Assembly: GCA_042095055.1 (NCBI GenBank)
Contig: JBELBZ010000005.1
Coordinates: 37,307 to 101,306, forward strand
Direction: 5' to 3'
Source of the DNA: UBA8752 sp042095055
GTDB taxonomy: Bacteria; Bacteroidota; Bacteroidia; Flavobacteriales_D; Sanyastnellaceae
DNA length: 64,000 nt
The stretch's first letter is position 1. Each line of letters opens with the position of its first letter. The notes beneath the pieces were generated by a model, which was not told the DNA's origin, did not search any database, and saw only the letters and a program-made list of their open reading frames with translations. The position numbers and the translations under genes are program-made. This document shows positions 14,170 to 23,036 of the stretch, piece after piece.

Positions 14170-17097
14170 ATGAATTTTTCTTTCGCCCCTTTTCATCTGC
14201 TCATATTTCTGACGGTCCTCCTCGGCTCATCCAGTCCTTTGGCGGGCCAAACGTGCCCCCCCGTCCCGCCACTGACACCGCCTTGGCTGTCATATCCCGC
14301 ATTGCCATTTCGACACGTGGCCATGACAAGCTCTGGCCCGCGTGCTGCCAATGTCTACATGATGGACACAGGTTCAGCGCTGGGAAGGCCCTTTGTCTTT
14401 GTCGAAGGCATTGACTTCGGACTCACCAATACTGAATCGAACCTGCAATGGGGGGATTTTGGATGGGCTGCATTCAATGGCTGCTCTCCAGATCAATATC
14501 CCATGATGGCGGATATGCCCGTTTTGTTGGACTCCCTCATGGATAGAGGTTTCCACCCCATCCTGGTCGATTTTGAAGCAGGGTCGGGTGACGTCTTCGC
14601 CAACGCAGAGCTGCTTGTTGATGTGGTCGCCTACATCAATGAATACAAGAACGACCCCCGTCCCATCGCGCTCGGTGGCGCCAGTATGGGGGGGCAAATT
14701 GCCCGAATCGCTTTGAAATTGATGGAGAATGTAGGCGACCCGCATTGTGCCCAGCTCTACCTGAGCTTGGACAGCCCGCACCGTGGCGCCAATATTCCGG
14801 TGGGACTCCAACACGTTATTGGCGCCCTGAGCTCCAGCAATGCAACGGTTGAATCGCTTTCTCAAGCATTGACCTCTCCTGCTGCACGTCAGTTGCTGAT
14901 GAAACAGCTTTTGCCCCTCCATCCCCGGTACGATTATCAAGACAGCCTGGACGCTTTGGGCTGGCCGCATCAGTGCCGCAACATTGGAATTGCCAACGGG
15001 GGACTCTCACCCGTGGCCGATCAAAGCCAACCCCTATTGGATTACGAGTATGCCATCATCTCTTCTGAGCTCGTCGGCGACATCGGTGGACTGCTTGACA
15101 TCGAGATCTATGCCGATCCAGGATCAGCGTCACACCCCCTCGCCTTGGCCACTGGACCCGTAACCGGTCTGCTCGAGATGCCTTCAGGCAGTGGCTGGCC
15201 CTGGCCCCTTAATTTGAGTGTGGGCCATGACGCCATGGGCATCGAAATGTGGGGAGGGTCCCTCGATGTCATGCCCGGCGGGACGCGTCCTTCGATGCAT
15301 CAATTTGCAGAAGCATTCAACGTCGCTCTGGAAGACATGGACCTCCCCTGGCCCCTTGTCATCCCCGAAATTGAAGCCAGCCAATATCAGCCCTCTCACA
15401 GTTTCATCCCTACGGGCAGCGCACTTGGAGCCCCACCGCCATGGTATGGCCTCACTGCTGAGCAACTGACCGAGGCTTCGCCCTTCGACGGCATTCACTT
15501 TGGTGACTTCAATGAACCTCACAGCGAAGTCAACCCTGCAAACATCCAATTTGTCCTGGAGCAACTCGATTTCACGGAATGTCCCATTCTGCCGGGAGAC
15601 CTCGAGGGAGAGGTGGTACTCAACGCCGCTGGCGACTGGTTTTTACCCCCGCTTCACGTGCTCGATCGGTTGTGCCTGCAATCGGCTGACCCTGTTTTCG
15701 GGGCAGATGCAGCGGCTCCAAATTCGCATGGCATTTTTGAAATGCAGCCTTGTCCTGGCTACCTGTCCGTTGGCCCAGGAGCCACCCTTGAATTGGGTGG
15801 TGGCCTGCCCACAGAGCTGTCCACTGCACAGCTCATTGTGCGGTCGGGAAGTACGCTTCACATCCAAGGCAAGCTCACAGTGCACCCGGGAAGTGAGCTC
15901 GTACTCGAGTCAGGAGCGACCTTGATGATATCCGATGGCTTCTTGGACCAAAGGCCCCATTCCATCGTACGGGCTGAACCCGGCAGCTTCATTCAATCCG
16001 AAGGGCAGATCACGTGGACGCTGGACTCCTCCTCCCAGCTTTTCATCGACGCTTCAGTCCACCTTGCAGCACACTGTGATTGGCAACACCATTTTGGGCC
16101 CCAGGCGCGCATGTGGACCACGGACCAATGTGACTTCCAACTGGGCCAAGACGCCACCATGTCCGTTGAGGCCCTGCAACACGAGACGCATTGGGTGTTG
16201 CACCCTGGCGCTGAAGTCAAGATTGAAGGGGCCGGCTCTTGGCGTCAGGACCACTCAGGTCTGAGGCTCCTTGGCGGCGCACTGTGGCAATCACACCTGG
16301 CCGAAGTGGTCCGCTTCGATGAGGCGCAATGGACCGGAATTGAGGGTGATTCCGTCCACATCCGTGGGCCGCTCTGGCTGCACAACTTCACAGGCTCGTC
16401 CGTCGACCTGTGGCAAGAGCAGAACGATTGCCGCATTGAACACAGCTCTTTTCTGGGCGGTTCTACGCGCCTGGCCAACAACAAGACCCGGTGGAGGTAC
16501 TGTGCATTTGTGGAGCATCCTGTGGCCCATGTTTCATTGGGTGACGAACCCGCCCACCTCATCGAAAATTGCCGCTTTGAAGGCGCTGATATGGGCTTGA
16601 GCATTGTTGGTCCAGGACGCCTGAGAATCGAAGATTGTGAGCTGACCGCCAATGTGACCGGCCTCATGGCCAAATCGGCAAGGGTTGAAGTGGCCTGCTG
16701 CAGGTTCAATTCCAATGACATCGCCCTGTTCGCGGACAAGGCCCTGATCGTGATGCAGCCCGAAGGAGGTGGCGGTTGGAACTCCTTTGAATACAACGAC
16801 GTCCACATGAAATTTCTACAATCCCCGTTTCCTGAATTGGTGCAAGGAGCCAATCATTTTGGACAGCCCTATTCGGGATGGGCCACAGGTTCAATCGACA
16901 CCCCGTGCTACGGGAATGGGCTGGATTGGTTGATCAACGGGCAAAGTTGGGACTGGCCCATGGGGTGGCCCCAAATACAAAGCGGGCTGTGGGCTTGGAA
17001 TCCAAACGGCCCTCAGAATTGCCCCATTTCAGCCGTGGACATGGGCCCTGTTTCACCCCAAGAATGTGGCGAGGGACGAAAAAAACACAGGGAGTAA
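14170..17097 (+). CDS. Secreted alpha/beta-hydrolase joined to a beta-helix-like region
   Basis: A 975-residue protein with a signal peptide (about 1-26). The first ~440 residues resemble a serine hydrolase: the nucleophile elbow G170-A-S172-M-G174 is followed by LSLDSPHRGANIP, typical of PGAP1- or lipase-like enzymes, and a late His in HFGDF or SVGHD could complete the triad. From about 490 to 930 the sequence is a series of short beta-strands typical of right-handed parallel beta-helices. No T9SS C-terminal domain follows; the protein ends in a basic tail just before the stop. Function is unknown; hydrolysis of a surface or extracellular ester is inferred. Confidence 0.78.
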   Translation: MNFSFAPFHLLIFLTVLLGSSSPLAGQTCPPVPPLTPPWLSYPALPFRHVAMTSSGPRAANVYMMDTGSALGRPFVFVEGIDFGLTNTESNLQWGDFGWAAFNGCSPDQYPMMADMPVLLDSLMDRGFHPILVDFEAGSGDVFANAELLVDVVAYINEYKNDPRPIALGGASMGGQIARIALKLMENVGDPHCAQLYLSLDSPHRGANIPVGLQHVIGALSSSNATVESLSQALTSPAARQLLMKQLLPLHPRYDYQDSLDALGWPHQCRNIGIANGGLSPVADQSQPLLDYEYAIISSELVGDIGGLLDIEIYADPGSASHPLALATGPVTGLLEMPSGSGWPWPLNLSVGHDAMGIEMWGGSLDVMPGGTRPSMHQFAEAFNVALEDMDLPWPLVIPEIEASQYQPSHSFIPTGSALGAPPPWYGLTAEQLTEASPFDGIHFGDFNEPHSEVNPANIQFVLEQLDFTECPILPGDLEGEVVLNAAGDWFLPPLHVLDRLCLQSADPVFGADAAAPNSHGIFEMQPCPGYLSVGPGATLELGGGLPTELSTAQLIVRSGSTLHIQGKLTVHPGSELVLESGATLMISDGFLDQRPHSIVRAEPGSFIQSEGQITWTLDSSSQLFIDASVHLAAHCDWQHHFGPQARMWTTDQCDFQLGQDATMSVEALQHETHWVLHPGAEVKIEGAGSWRQDHSGLRLLGGALWQSHLAEVVRFDEAQWTGIEGDSVHIRGPLWLHNFTGSSVDLWQEQNDCRIEHSSFLGGSTRLANNKTRWRYCAFVEHPVAHVSLGDEPAHLIENCRFEGADMGLSIVGPGRLRIEDCELTANVTGLMAKSARVEVACCRFNSNDIALFADKALIVMQPEGGGGWNSFEYNDVHMKFLQSPFPELVQGANHFGQPYSGWATGSIDTPCYGNGLDWLINGQSWDWPMGWPQIQSGLWAWNPNGPQNCPISAVDMGPVSPQECGEGRKKHRE

Positions 17098-17102
17098 TCC
17101 CC

Positions 17103-19712
17103 TCAGTCGGAGATTTCGAAGGTTTCAAGCACCCAGATATCGTGGGTGATGGAACGGTTGTTTTTGAAATAGTACACCCCATGTTTCGCCACCGTCTTCC
17201 GGTAGACATTCACTTCATTCTCAACCCGCACCGTGCGCTCTATGATGAGGGCATTGCCCTCTTCATAGCTGCGTTCTTCAACGCCCTGACGAATGCCCTC
17301 TTTGGCGGGTACTTCGCGGTAATCTTCAGCGGTAGGTGCGCTTCCGGACTCTTTGGAATGGACCTTGCGCAACGCAGCAGCAGAACGGATCGAGGCTTCA
17401 CCTGCCGCAAAAACCTTGGCCTGCATGTCCACCCGTTCTACTTTTTGGATGTCCGACCAACGGCCCAAACGCCGAATGGACTCGCCTTCACCAACCGTCC
17501 TGTGCTGGGCTGCCCTTCGTTCAATCTCCTCAAACCTCATGATCCTTGCATCAACAGATGCCAGCCTGATGTCCCGGTTGAAATTCTCGTAAGCGGCCAG
17601 CATCCGATCTAACGAGTCTACAAAAACAGCATATCGCTTGGTGCGGTCGGCCAAATTTGTTCGGTTCAGCTTGTCCTTTCGGGTGAGCGCAATAAAGCGG
17701 TCACGACGTCCTGCATTGCCCGTCGCCTCCCAGTCCTTTTCTTGTTCTTGATGTCGGGTGGTGCGCACCTCAAGGTCCGCCACCCTGTCCTCTCGGTAAT
17801 CTGCCAGGGACGCCGCTGTTTCTTCTTGTGAAGACGCTTTCTCTCGAACATCTGCGTAGGCAGATTGCCGGCGCGTATCGCTGTTGCTCAGCCACACTTG
17901 ACTCAATTCCGCCTGACGCTCTGACCGAGCGTACACGGCAAGTCCCCTCGCCTTAATTTCAGACTCAAGGGCGTCCCGATAATAAGCTTCTGCATCATCC
18001 TCCTTTACGTTTTGGAGTGCCAAGACGTAATTCCGGCTTCGGTCACGACCTGCTTCCGACGCCGCCTTTTGCTTTTCGTTTTTGCGCGCTTCAGACTCCA
18101 ATGCGGCCAGCCTCTCTTCTTCCAAGATTTGGGCCTGCTCTGATTCTATGGCGGCTGTAGCTTCCGCCGCAGCTTGTGCATCGGCTTCGTTTTCTGCCAG
18201 CAATGCATCGCGGTCCACTTCCAAATCCATGTCCACGGCATCCTCTACATCGGACTGCATCGAAGCCAAACGGCGCAGTCTGTTTTTGGGATAGCGTTCT
18301 TCAGGGCGCAATTCCAAGGCTGCCGTGTATGCCGCTTCAGCGGTTGTCCAATCCTCTGAATCGAAGGCCTCATCGCCTCGGCGAATCTGGTCTTCATATT
18401 CCCTGTTCAAGGCCTCGCTGTTGTCGCTTTCACTTTCTGGGGATGGTGCGGGGTTTTCATCTCCCAACTGCACAATGCGTCCTTCGGACTCTTCAGCGCG
18501 CATGCGCGGGTACACTTCATCCGGCATGACATCGGAAGCCTGCTCGTAAAAAGACTTGGCACGCACAAAATCTTGGCTGTCAAAATTGCGGTCTGCCTTT
18601 TCAATCAGATCCTCATAGCGTTGCATGCGCCGCTCATTTTCGGCCGATGCCGCATCTTCAGACTTGCGCAGCCTGCGAATTTCAGCGAGGTTGTCTTTTG
18701 GAGCGCGCTCGGCAGGCTTCAAATCAGAAGCCCTTTCGAAAGCGGCTTGGGCCTCATCCCATGCCTGCCTTCCGAAGGCATCTTGACCTTCGGACATGGC
18801 CGTTTCGTATGCCTCGTCTTCTTCTGACCCCTCCTCTGGTGCATTGGCCGCTTCAATCTCGGCCAGCAAATCTTGGGGCTCCTGCTCATCTGGAAAAATG
18901 CCGATGGCCGCTTCAAAAGCGCGGGTGGCGGTGACCCAATCCTCCTTGCGCATGGCCATCTTTCCTTCCCTCATTTGCGCCTCGTAATCTCTGCGTGACG
19001 CAGCCTCTTCTTCTGCTGCTACCAACTTCTCTTGCGCCTCCGCAAGCAAGCTCTCCGCCCTCGCGTCACCGGGGAGAACCGACAATGCCCGATCAATCCA
19101 ATTGATGCTTTGCGCCCAACGTTCCCGACCGAATTCAACTTCGGCTTTTCGCATGTGCTCCTCGTATTCTTTGTTGGAGGCCGCCTCGTCTCCTCCGCCA
19201 GCGGCAGCCTCAAGCGCATCGTCAATTTGGGACTGCATGCGCGAGGTGTACGGCAAATCCCAAGACAACTGTTCCTTGCTTGCGTCAAAGGCGACTTTGC
19301 CAATAGGCTGGTCCAACAGGCTCTCATCGAAGCCCGGTGGAATTTCAAACATGCTCATTTCTACTGTGAGGTAAAAAGGACGCTCTCTGAATGCTTCCGG
19401 TATGCTCGAGGTTTGAAGCTCCACCTTTCTCGGGCTCAAGTCCCCCATGGTAAACCGCAACTCGTAGTCCGCACCGTGGTCCAACGAAAGGCTGTATTTG
19501 CCACTTGAAAGTGTGGAAACAGCATCATAAGGCTGACCATTGCGCAGCACCTCCACCTCAACACCGGCCAGTTTGCTGTTGCTGTCCTTGTCGCGCACGG
19601 TCCCATCGACCTCGATGCTTCCTTGCGAAAACGTCAGGACGGGCACCATCAACAACATCAGTGCCAACCACTGGAATGAATGAATTCTATGTATGCTGGG
19701 CTTCTTGGCCAT
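17103..19712 (-). CDS. Exported protein with five TPR-like repeats and coiled coil
   Basis: An 869-residue protein with a signal peptide (about 1-30) and a carboxypeptidase-regulatory-like beta domain (about 31-115, starting GSIEVDGTVRDKDS). Five related ~50-residue units follow, beginning at Tyr183, Tyr243, Tyr302, Tyr366 and Tyr439. Each has Tyr-Glu at the start, a central [DQR]-[WF] with Ala three or four residues later, and a Pro before the last helix; acidic linkers separate them. About 500-780 is charged coiled coil. I do not recognise a named family. The repeats look like TPR variants common in Bacteroidota envelope proteins, suggesting a periplasmic scaffold. It is convergent with the hydrolase gene, with 5 bases between stops. 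Confidence 0.75.
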   Translation of the reverse strand: MAKKPSIHRIHSFQWLALMLLMVPVLTFSQGSIEVDGTVRDKDSNSKLAGVEVEVLRNGQPYDAVSTLSSGKYSLSLDHGADYELRFTMGDLSPRKVELQTSSIPEAFRERPFYLTVEMSMFEIPPGFDESLLDQPIGKVAFDASKEQLSWDLPYTSRMQSQIDDALEAAAGGGDEAASNKEYEEHMRKAEVEFGRERWAQSINWIDRALSVLPGDARAESLLAEAQEKLVAAEEEAASRRDYEAQMREGKMAMRKEDWVTATRAFEAAIGIFPDEQEPQDLLAEIEAANAPEEGSEEDEAYETAMSEGQDAFGRQAWDEAQAAFERASDLKPAERAPKDNLAEIRRLRKSEDAASAENERRMQRYEDLIEKADRNFDSQDFVRAKSFYEQASDVMPDEVYPRMRAEESEGRIVQLGDENPAPSPESESDNSEALNREYEDQIRRGDEAFDSEDWTTAEAAYTAALELRPEERYPKNRLRRLASMQSDVEDAVDMDLEVDRDALLAENEADAQAAAEATAAIESEQAQILEEERLAALESEARKNEKQKAASEAGRDRSRNYVLALQNVKEDDAEAYYRDALESEIKARGLAVYARSERQAELSQVWLSNSDTRRQSAYADVREKASSQEETAASLADYREDRVADLEVRTTRHQEQEKDWEATGNAGRRDRFIALTRKDKLNRTNLADRTKRYAVFVDSLDRMLAAYENFNRDIRLASVDARIMRFEEIERRAAQHRTVGEGESIRRLGRWSDIQKVERVDMQAKVFAAGEASIRSAAALRKVHSKESGSAPTAEDYREVPAKEGIRQGVEERSYEEGNALIIERTVRVENEVNVYRKTVAKHGVYYFKNNRSITHDIWVLETFEISD

Positions 19713-19799
19713 CTTTGTTCCTTACAGGTCTGCCTCCTTCGAAGTACGGAAAAACTGACCGACTACTGAAGGCTTGAACTGACTCTCTTACGCAAAAGT

Positions 19800-20981
19800 A
19801 TGCCCATAGGATACTGGGAAAGTGAACATTTGCTCGCACCGGCTGACTTAACCGTCATCGGCGCGGGCATTGTGGGCATGAGCACCGCCCTCCATTACAA
19901 GGCCCAGCACCCCCACGAACGGGTGCGCATCATCGAACGCGATGTTCTCGGTGAAGGCGGTACTACGCGCAATGCAGGGTTTGCTTGCTTTGGTGGGCCC
20001 GGCGAGTGGCTTGAAGACCTGGAGACCTTGGGCCGCTCCAAGTGGCTGGAGTTGATTCGCATGCGCGCCGAGGGACTGCGGGCTTTGATCGAGCTTCTTG
20101 GAGAAGAGGCCCTCGGCATGGAATGGTCTGGAGGATGGGAACTGTTCGCCCCGTCTCCAACGGGCTTGAAACGCAGCCGTGAAGCAGGTGCAAGCCTCGC
20201 CACTTTGAATGAAGCCGTGCAGCCTCTGATGGCCTCGATCTTGGGCCATTTGGCTCCACACCCACTGGATACTCCTGCGCTCGTCCCCAGCCCTGCCCGT
20301 GCTGCACAATTCGGAGCCCATTCTGCCATCCACCTTCCATGGGAGGGCATGTTGCACACAGGACGCATGGTCAGCGCCTTCCACAAAGCCATCCAAGTTG
20401 CAGGCATTCAATGTTTAAATGGCTGCACTGTATCCGCCCTCGAGCCTCCCGTCGCTCCACACAGCGCATGGAGCATCAACACCCAACGTGGCGTTTTGAA
20501 GAGCAGAAGCATCGCCATCTGCACCAATGGCTTCGCTCGTGAAATAATGCCCCAAGCCGAAGTAGAGCCCGCCCCCAACCGCGTGTTGGTGGTGAGGCCA
20601 TCAAAGATGACACCGCCAGGGGCTTACCACATCGAGGACGGCTACCTCTACTTCAGAACTTTGCCCGACGGTCAGGTGCTGTTTGGCGGTGGCCGGCACT
20701 TTGGGATCGAATTGCCTCCTTTTCCTCAAAGGGACGAAAACGCAGAAGACCGATGGGATGCCTTGCTCGAGCAAGCTGCAACGCAATGGCTGGGAAACAT
20801 CGATGCCGTCTCCCACCGTTGGACAGGGTGGCTGGGCGTAGGGACCGACCGTGCACCCCTTTTGGGAAGCACCGCCCCCGGATTGCACCACGCCGTGCGC
20901 ATGGGAGGCATGGGGGTCGCTATGGGATGTGGATTGGGCCAGCAGCTCGCTCTCAGCATCAGCGCAGAGGAAAGCGTTTGA
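19800..20981 (+). CDS. DAO-family FAD-dependent oxidoreductase
   Basis: A 393-residue enzyme with an N-terminal Rossmann FAD site (VIGAGIVGMSTALHY, about residues 19-33) and the GGTTRNAGFA segment of the glycine oxidase/D-amino acid oxidase (DadA-like) family. A C-terminal GLHHAVRMGGMGVAMG segment closes the FAD fold. It is probably cytoplasmic and oxidises an amino or imino compound; the substrate is not visible. The gene is divergent from the TPR-like gene across an 87-bp gap. Confidence 0.85.
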   Translation: MPIGYWESEHLLAPADLTVIGAGIVGMSTALHYKAQHPHERVRIIERDVLGEGGTTRNAGFACFGGPGEWLEDLETLGRSKWLELIRMRAEGLRALIELLGEEALGMEWSGGWELFAPSPTGLKRSREAGASLATLNEAVQPLMASILGHLAPHPLDTPALVPSPARAAQFGAHSAIHLPWEGMLHTGRMVSAFHKAIQVAGIQCLNGCTVSALEPPVAPHSAWSINTQRGVLKSRSIAICTNGFAREIMPQAEVEPAPNRVLVVRPSKMTPPGAYHIEDGYLYFRTLPDGQVLFGGGRHFGIELPPFPQRDENAEDRWDALLEQAATQWLGNIDAVSHRWTGWLGVGTDRAPLLGSTAPGLHHAVRMGGMGVAMGCGLGQQLALSISAEESV

Positions 20982-21035
20982 GATCAACGGTAACCTTTTG
21001 CACCTGTGCCGCGTAAGGGGCGTGAATACCGCCTC

Positions 21036-23036
21036 ATGTCGATCTCTTCTACCCTCCCCTCCGCTGGTTTTAGGCCCCTCTTCTTGCTGGTTCTGGCTGC
21101 TTTTGCGCTGATCCAGACTGGTCAGGTGCTCGGTCAGTCCTCCGCTTCACAGCAAGCAAACCACAACAACCCCGGCATTCATGCTGGATGGCAAATGGGA
21201 CCTGTCGCCCTGCACACCGAGCGACACCAGTCCTTTGGAACGCACAATCTGGGCAATACCGGGTATGGACAAGCATTGACCATTCAAACGGCATTGAATG
21301 GCCCGTGGGAAATCGAAATGAAGGCGGGCCGCAGTGCCATTGTCATGGATGATGGCGCCATGCGCGGTTGGAAAACAGAAGTGCAATCCGGGACGGTTAT
21401 GGTCAACTGGGTATGGGAGGCTGCGGGATCGAGGCGGGATGCACACACCCGTTTTGCCACCATCTCCAGAGGTTTTCAGCCATTTATCGGCATTGGATTG
21501 TCCCATGTGGACCATGTCATGAAACAGGACTTGGAGGACGCCTTCGGGCGCAAGTATCACCTGTGGTCTGATGGAACTTTGAGGGACTTGGACGAAGCGG
21601 GTGACCACGGTGGCAACGCCAATATTCTTCGCCGAGATTACACCTACGAGAGTGATGTCGCCAATGCAGACGGTGTCCGAGGCCCAGGCCGTTCTGTGGC
21701 CATCCCCGCTCAAATAGGGGTCAGACTTGACGTCAGTCCCAGGGTCCGCGCGCGCTTGGGCATCGGAGGATGGCTGGGCCTAACCGACGACTTGGACGAC
21801 CAAGAGTCGGGCCGCATGCTCTCTGGTGATGCTTTGGCCAGCGGTTTTTTTGGGCTGGGCATTCGGTTGGGGCGTTTAAAGAAAAAGCCCGCAGCACCGC
21901 CCACTTTACCTGGAGTATCCATGGAAGACGCAGCGCTGCTTGCAGCCATGGACACCGACCGGGATGGAATCAGCAACCTACATGACCGTTGTCCCGGAAC
22001 TGAAGCGGGAGTGGAAGTGGATGCATCTGGATGCCCTGTGGATACCGACGGTGACGGGTATGCCGACTACAAAGACGCTGAAATACACTCGCCGCACATC
22101 GATGTGGACGGGCGTGGTGTGGCCATTGCCTGGGGTGAAGATGCGGATGGCAGAACCTCCTCTGATAAGTCAGGTTGGGATGTCGTGACCGGTCAGGTGA
22201 CTTCAGATGACCGCACCCAATACACACTGAACATCCCCACACCTGCCGAAGGGTGGACACTGGCCGAGCAACACACCTTGCTTGCATTCGAACATTTGAC
22301 AGAATCCGAAAATGGAATGACCGTCAAAGTGAGTGCCGATCCTCACGAGGCCGGCCGCGCTGTGCACACTGTTCGTGCAGCCGGATTGGAAGCAGAATTG
22401 ATCGCTCCAGAGGCAGAAGCAGTGGTGGAAATGGAAGGCGATGCCCCCAAGCAAGTGGAGGCTGAACCGGGTCACTTCAGGGTTCAAATGGGTGCGTATA
22501 GGACTCCTGATCCAGCAGCCCTGAACGCCCTGTTCGATGGCATTGAAGTTTTGAGGTTCAAGGGCGAGGACGGTTTGCTGAGGATTGTGAGCCCCACATT
22601 CGAGCACCGATCCGAGGCCGTTGCGTATCAGGTTCAACTCGCAGCACGCGGATTTACCGGTGCCTTTGTTACTGAACACGCGCCGGAAGGGACGTCAAAG
22701 GTCACGGCTTCAGAGGAAGCGCTGCCTGAGGGAGACGCTTCAGACAGCCCCCAGTTTGACGCTGACAAGATTGAATTTCGCATTCAGTTGGGAGCCTTGA
22801 AAGCCAAAATGGGGGTCGATGCCATGGACGGATTGCTCCGCCTCGGAGACATCGAACACAGAAGCACGACGGGATGGCACCGCTATTTGTACGGGCGATT
22901 CTCCAGTGCATCAGAGGCCAGAAAAGCACTGCCCCTCATTCGAGAAGCAGGATTTGAAGATGCCTTTGTGGTGGGCGATGTTTCTGGGCGCATCATCCCT
23001 CTGGCTGAAGCCGAAATCCTGCTCAATCAGGACTGA
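21036..23036 (+). CDS. Envelope protein with TSP3 calcium repeats and two SPOR-like domains
   Basis: The start is ATG 21036 (666 residues), before a signal peptide of about 37 residues; a GTG at 21006 is also in frame. The first ~280 residues look like an outer-membrane barrel. Then come thrombospondin type 3-like Asp-rich motifs (DTDRDGISNLHDRCP and DTDGDGYADY, about residues 305-350), as in OmpA-type porins. In place of an OmpA domain the C-terminus carries two SPOR-like repeats, at about 475-550 (HFRVQMGAY) and 580-655 (EFRIQLGAL). SPOR domains bind denuded peptidoglycan glycan strands, so a barrel-to-wall tether is inferred. The 3' end overlaps the convergent FAD gene by 14 bases. Confidence 0.75.
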   Translation: MSISSTLPSAGFRPLFLLVLAAFALIQTGQVLGQSSASQQANHNNPGIHAGWQMGPVALHTERHQSFGTHNLGNTGYGQALTIQTALNGPWEIEMKAGRSAIVMDDGAMRGWKTEVQSGTVMVNWVWEAAGSRRDAHTRFATISRGFQPFIGIGLSHVDHVMKQDLEDAFGRKYHLWSDGTLRDLDEAGDHGGNANILRRDYTYESDVANADGVRGPGRSVAIPAQIGVRLDVSPRVRARLGIGGWLGLTDDLDDQESGRMLSGDALASGFFGLGIRLGRLKKKPAAPPTLPGVSMEDAALLAAMDTDRDGISNLHDRCPGTEAGVEVDASGCPVDTDGDGYADYKDAEIHSPHIDVDGRGVAIAWGEDADGRTSSDKSGWDVVTGQVTSDDRTQYTLNIPTPAEGWTLAEQHTLLAFEHLTESENGMTVKVSADPHEAGRAVHTVRAAGLEAELIAPEAEAVVEMEGDAPKQVEAEPGHFRVQMGAYRTPDPAALNALFDGIEVLRFKGEDGLLRIVSPTFEHRSEAVAYQVQLAARGFTGAFVTEHAPEGTSKVTASEEALPEGDASDSPQFDADKIEFRIQLGALKAKMGVDAMDGLLRLGDIEHRSTTGWHRYLYGRFSSASEARKALPLIREAGFEDAFVVGDVSGRIIPLAEAEILLNQD

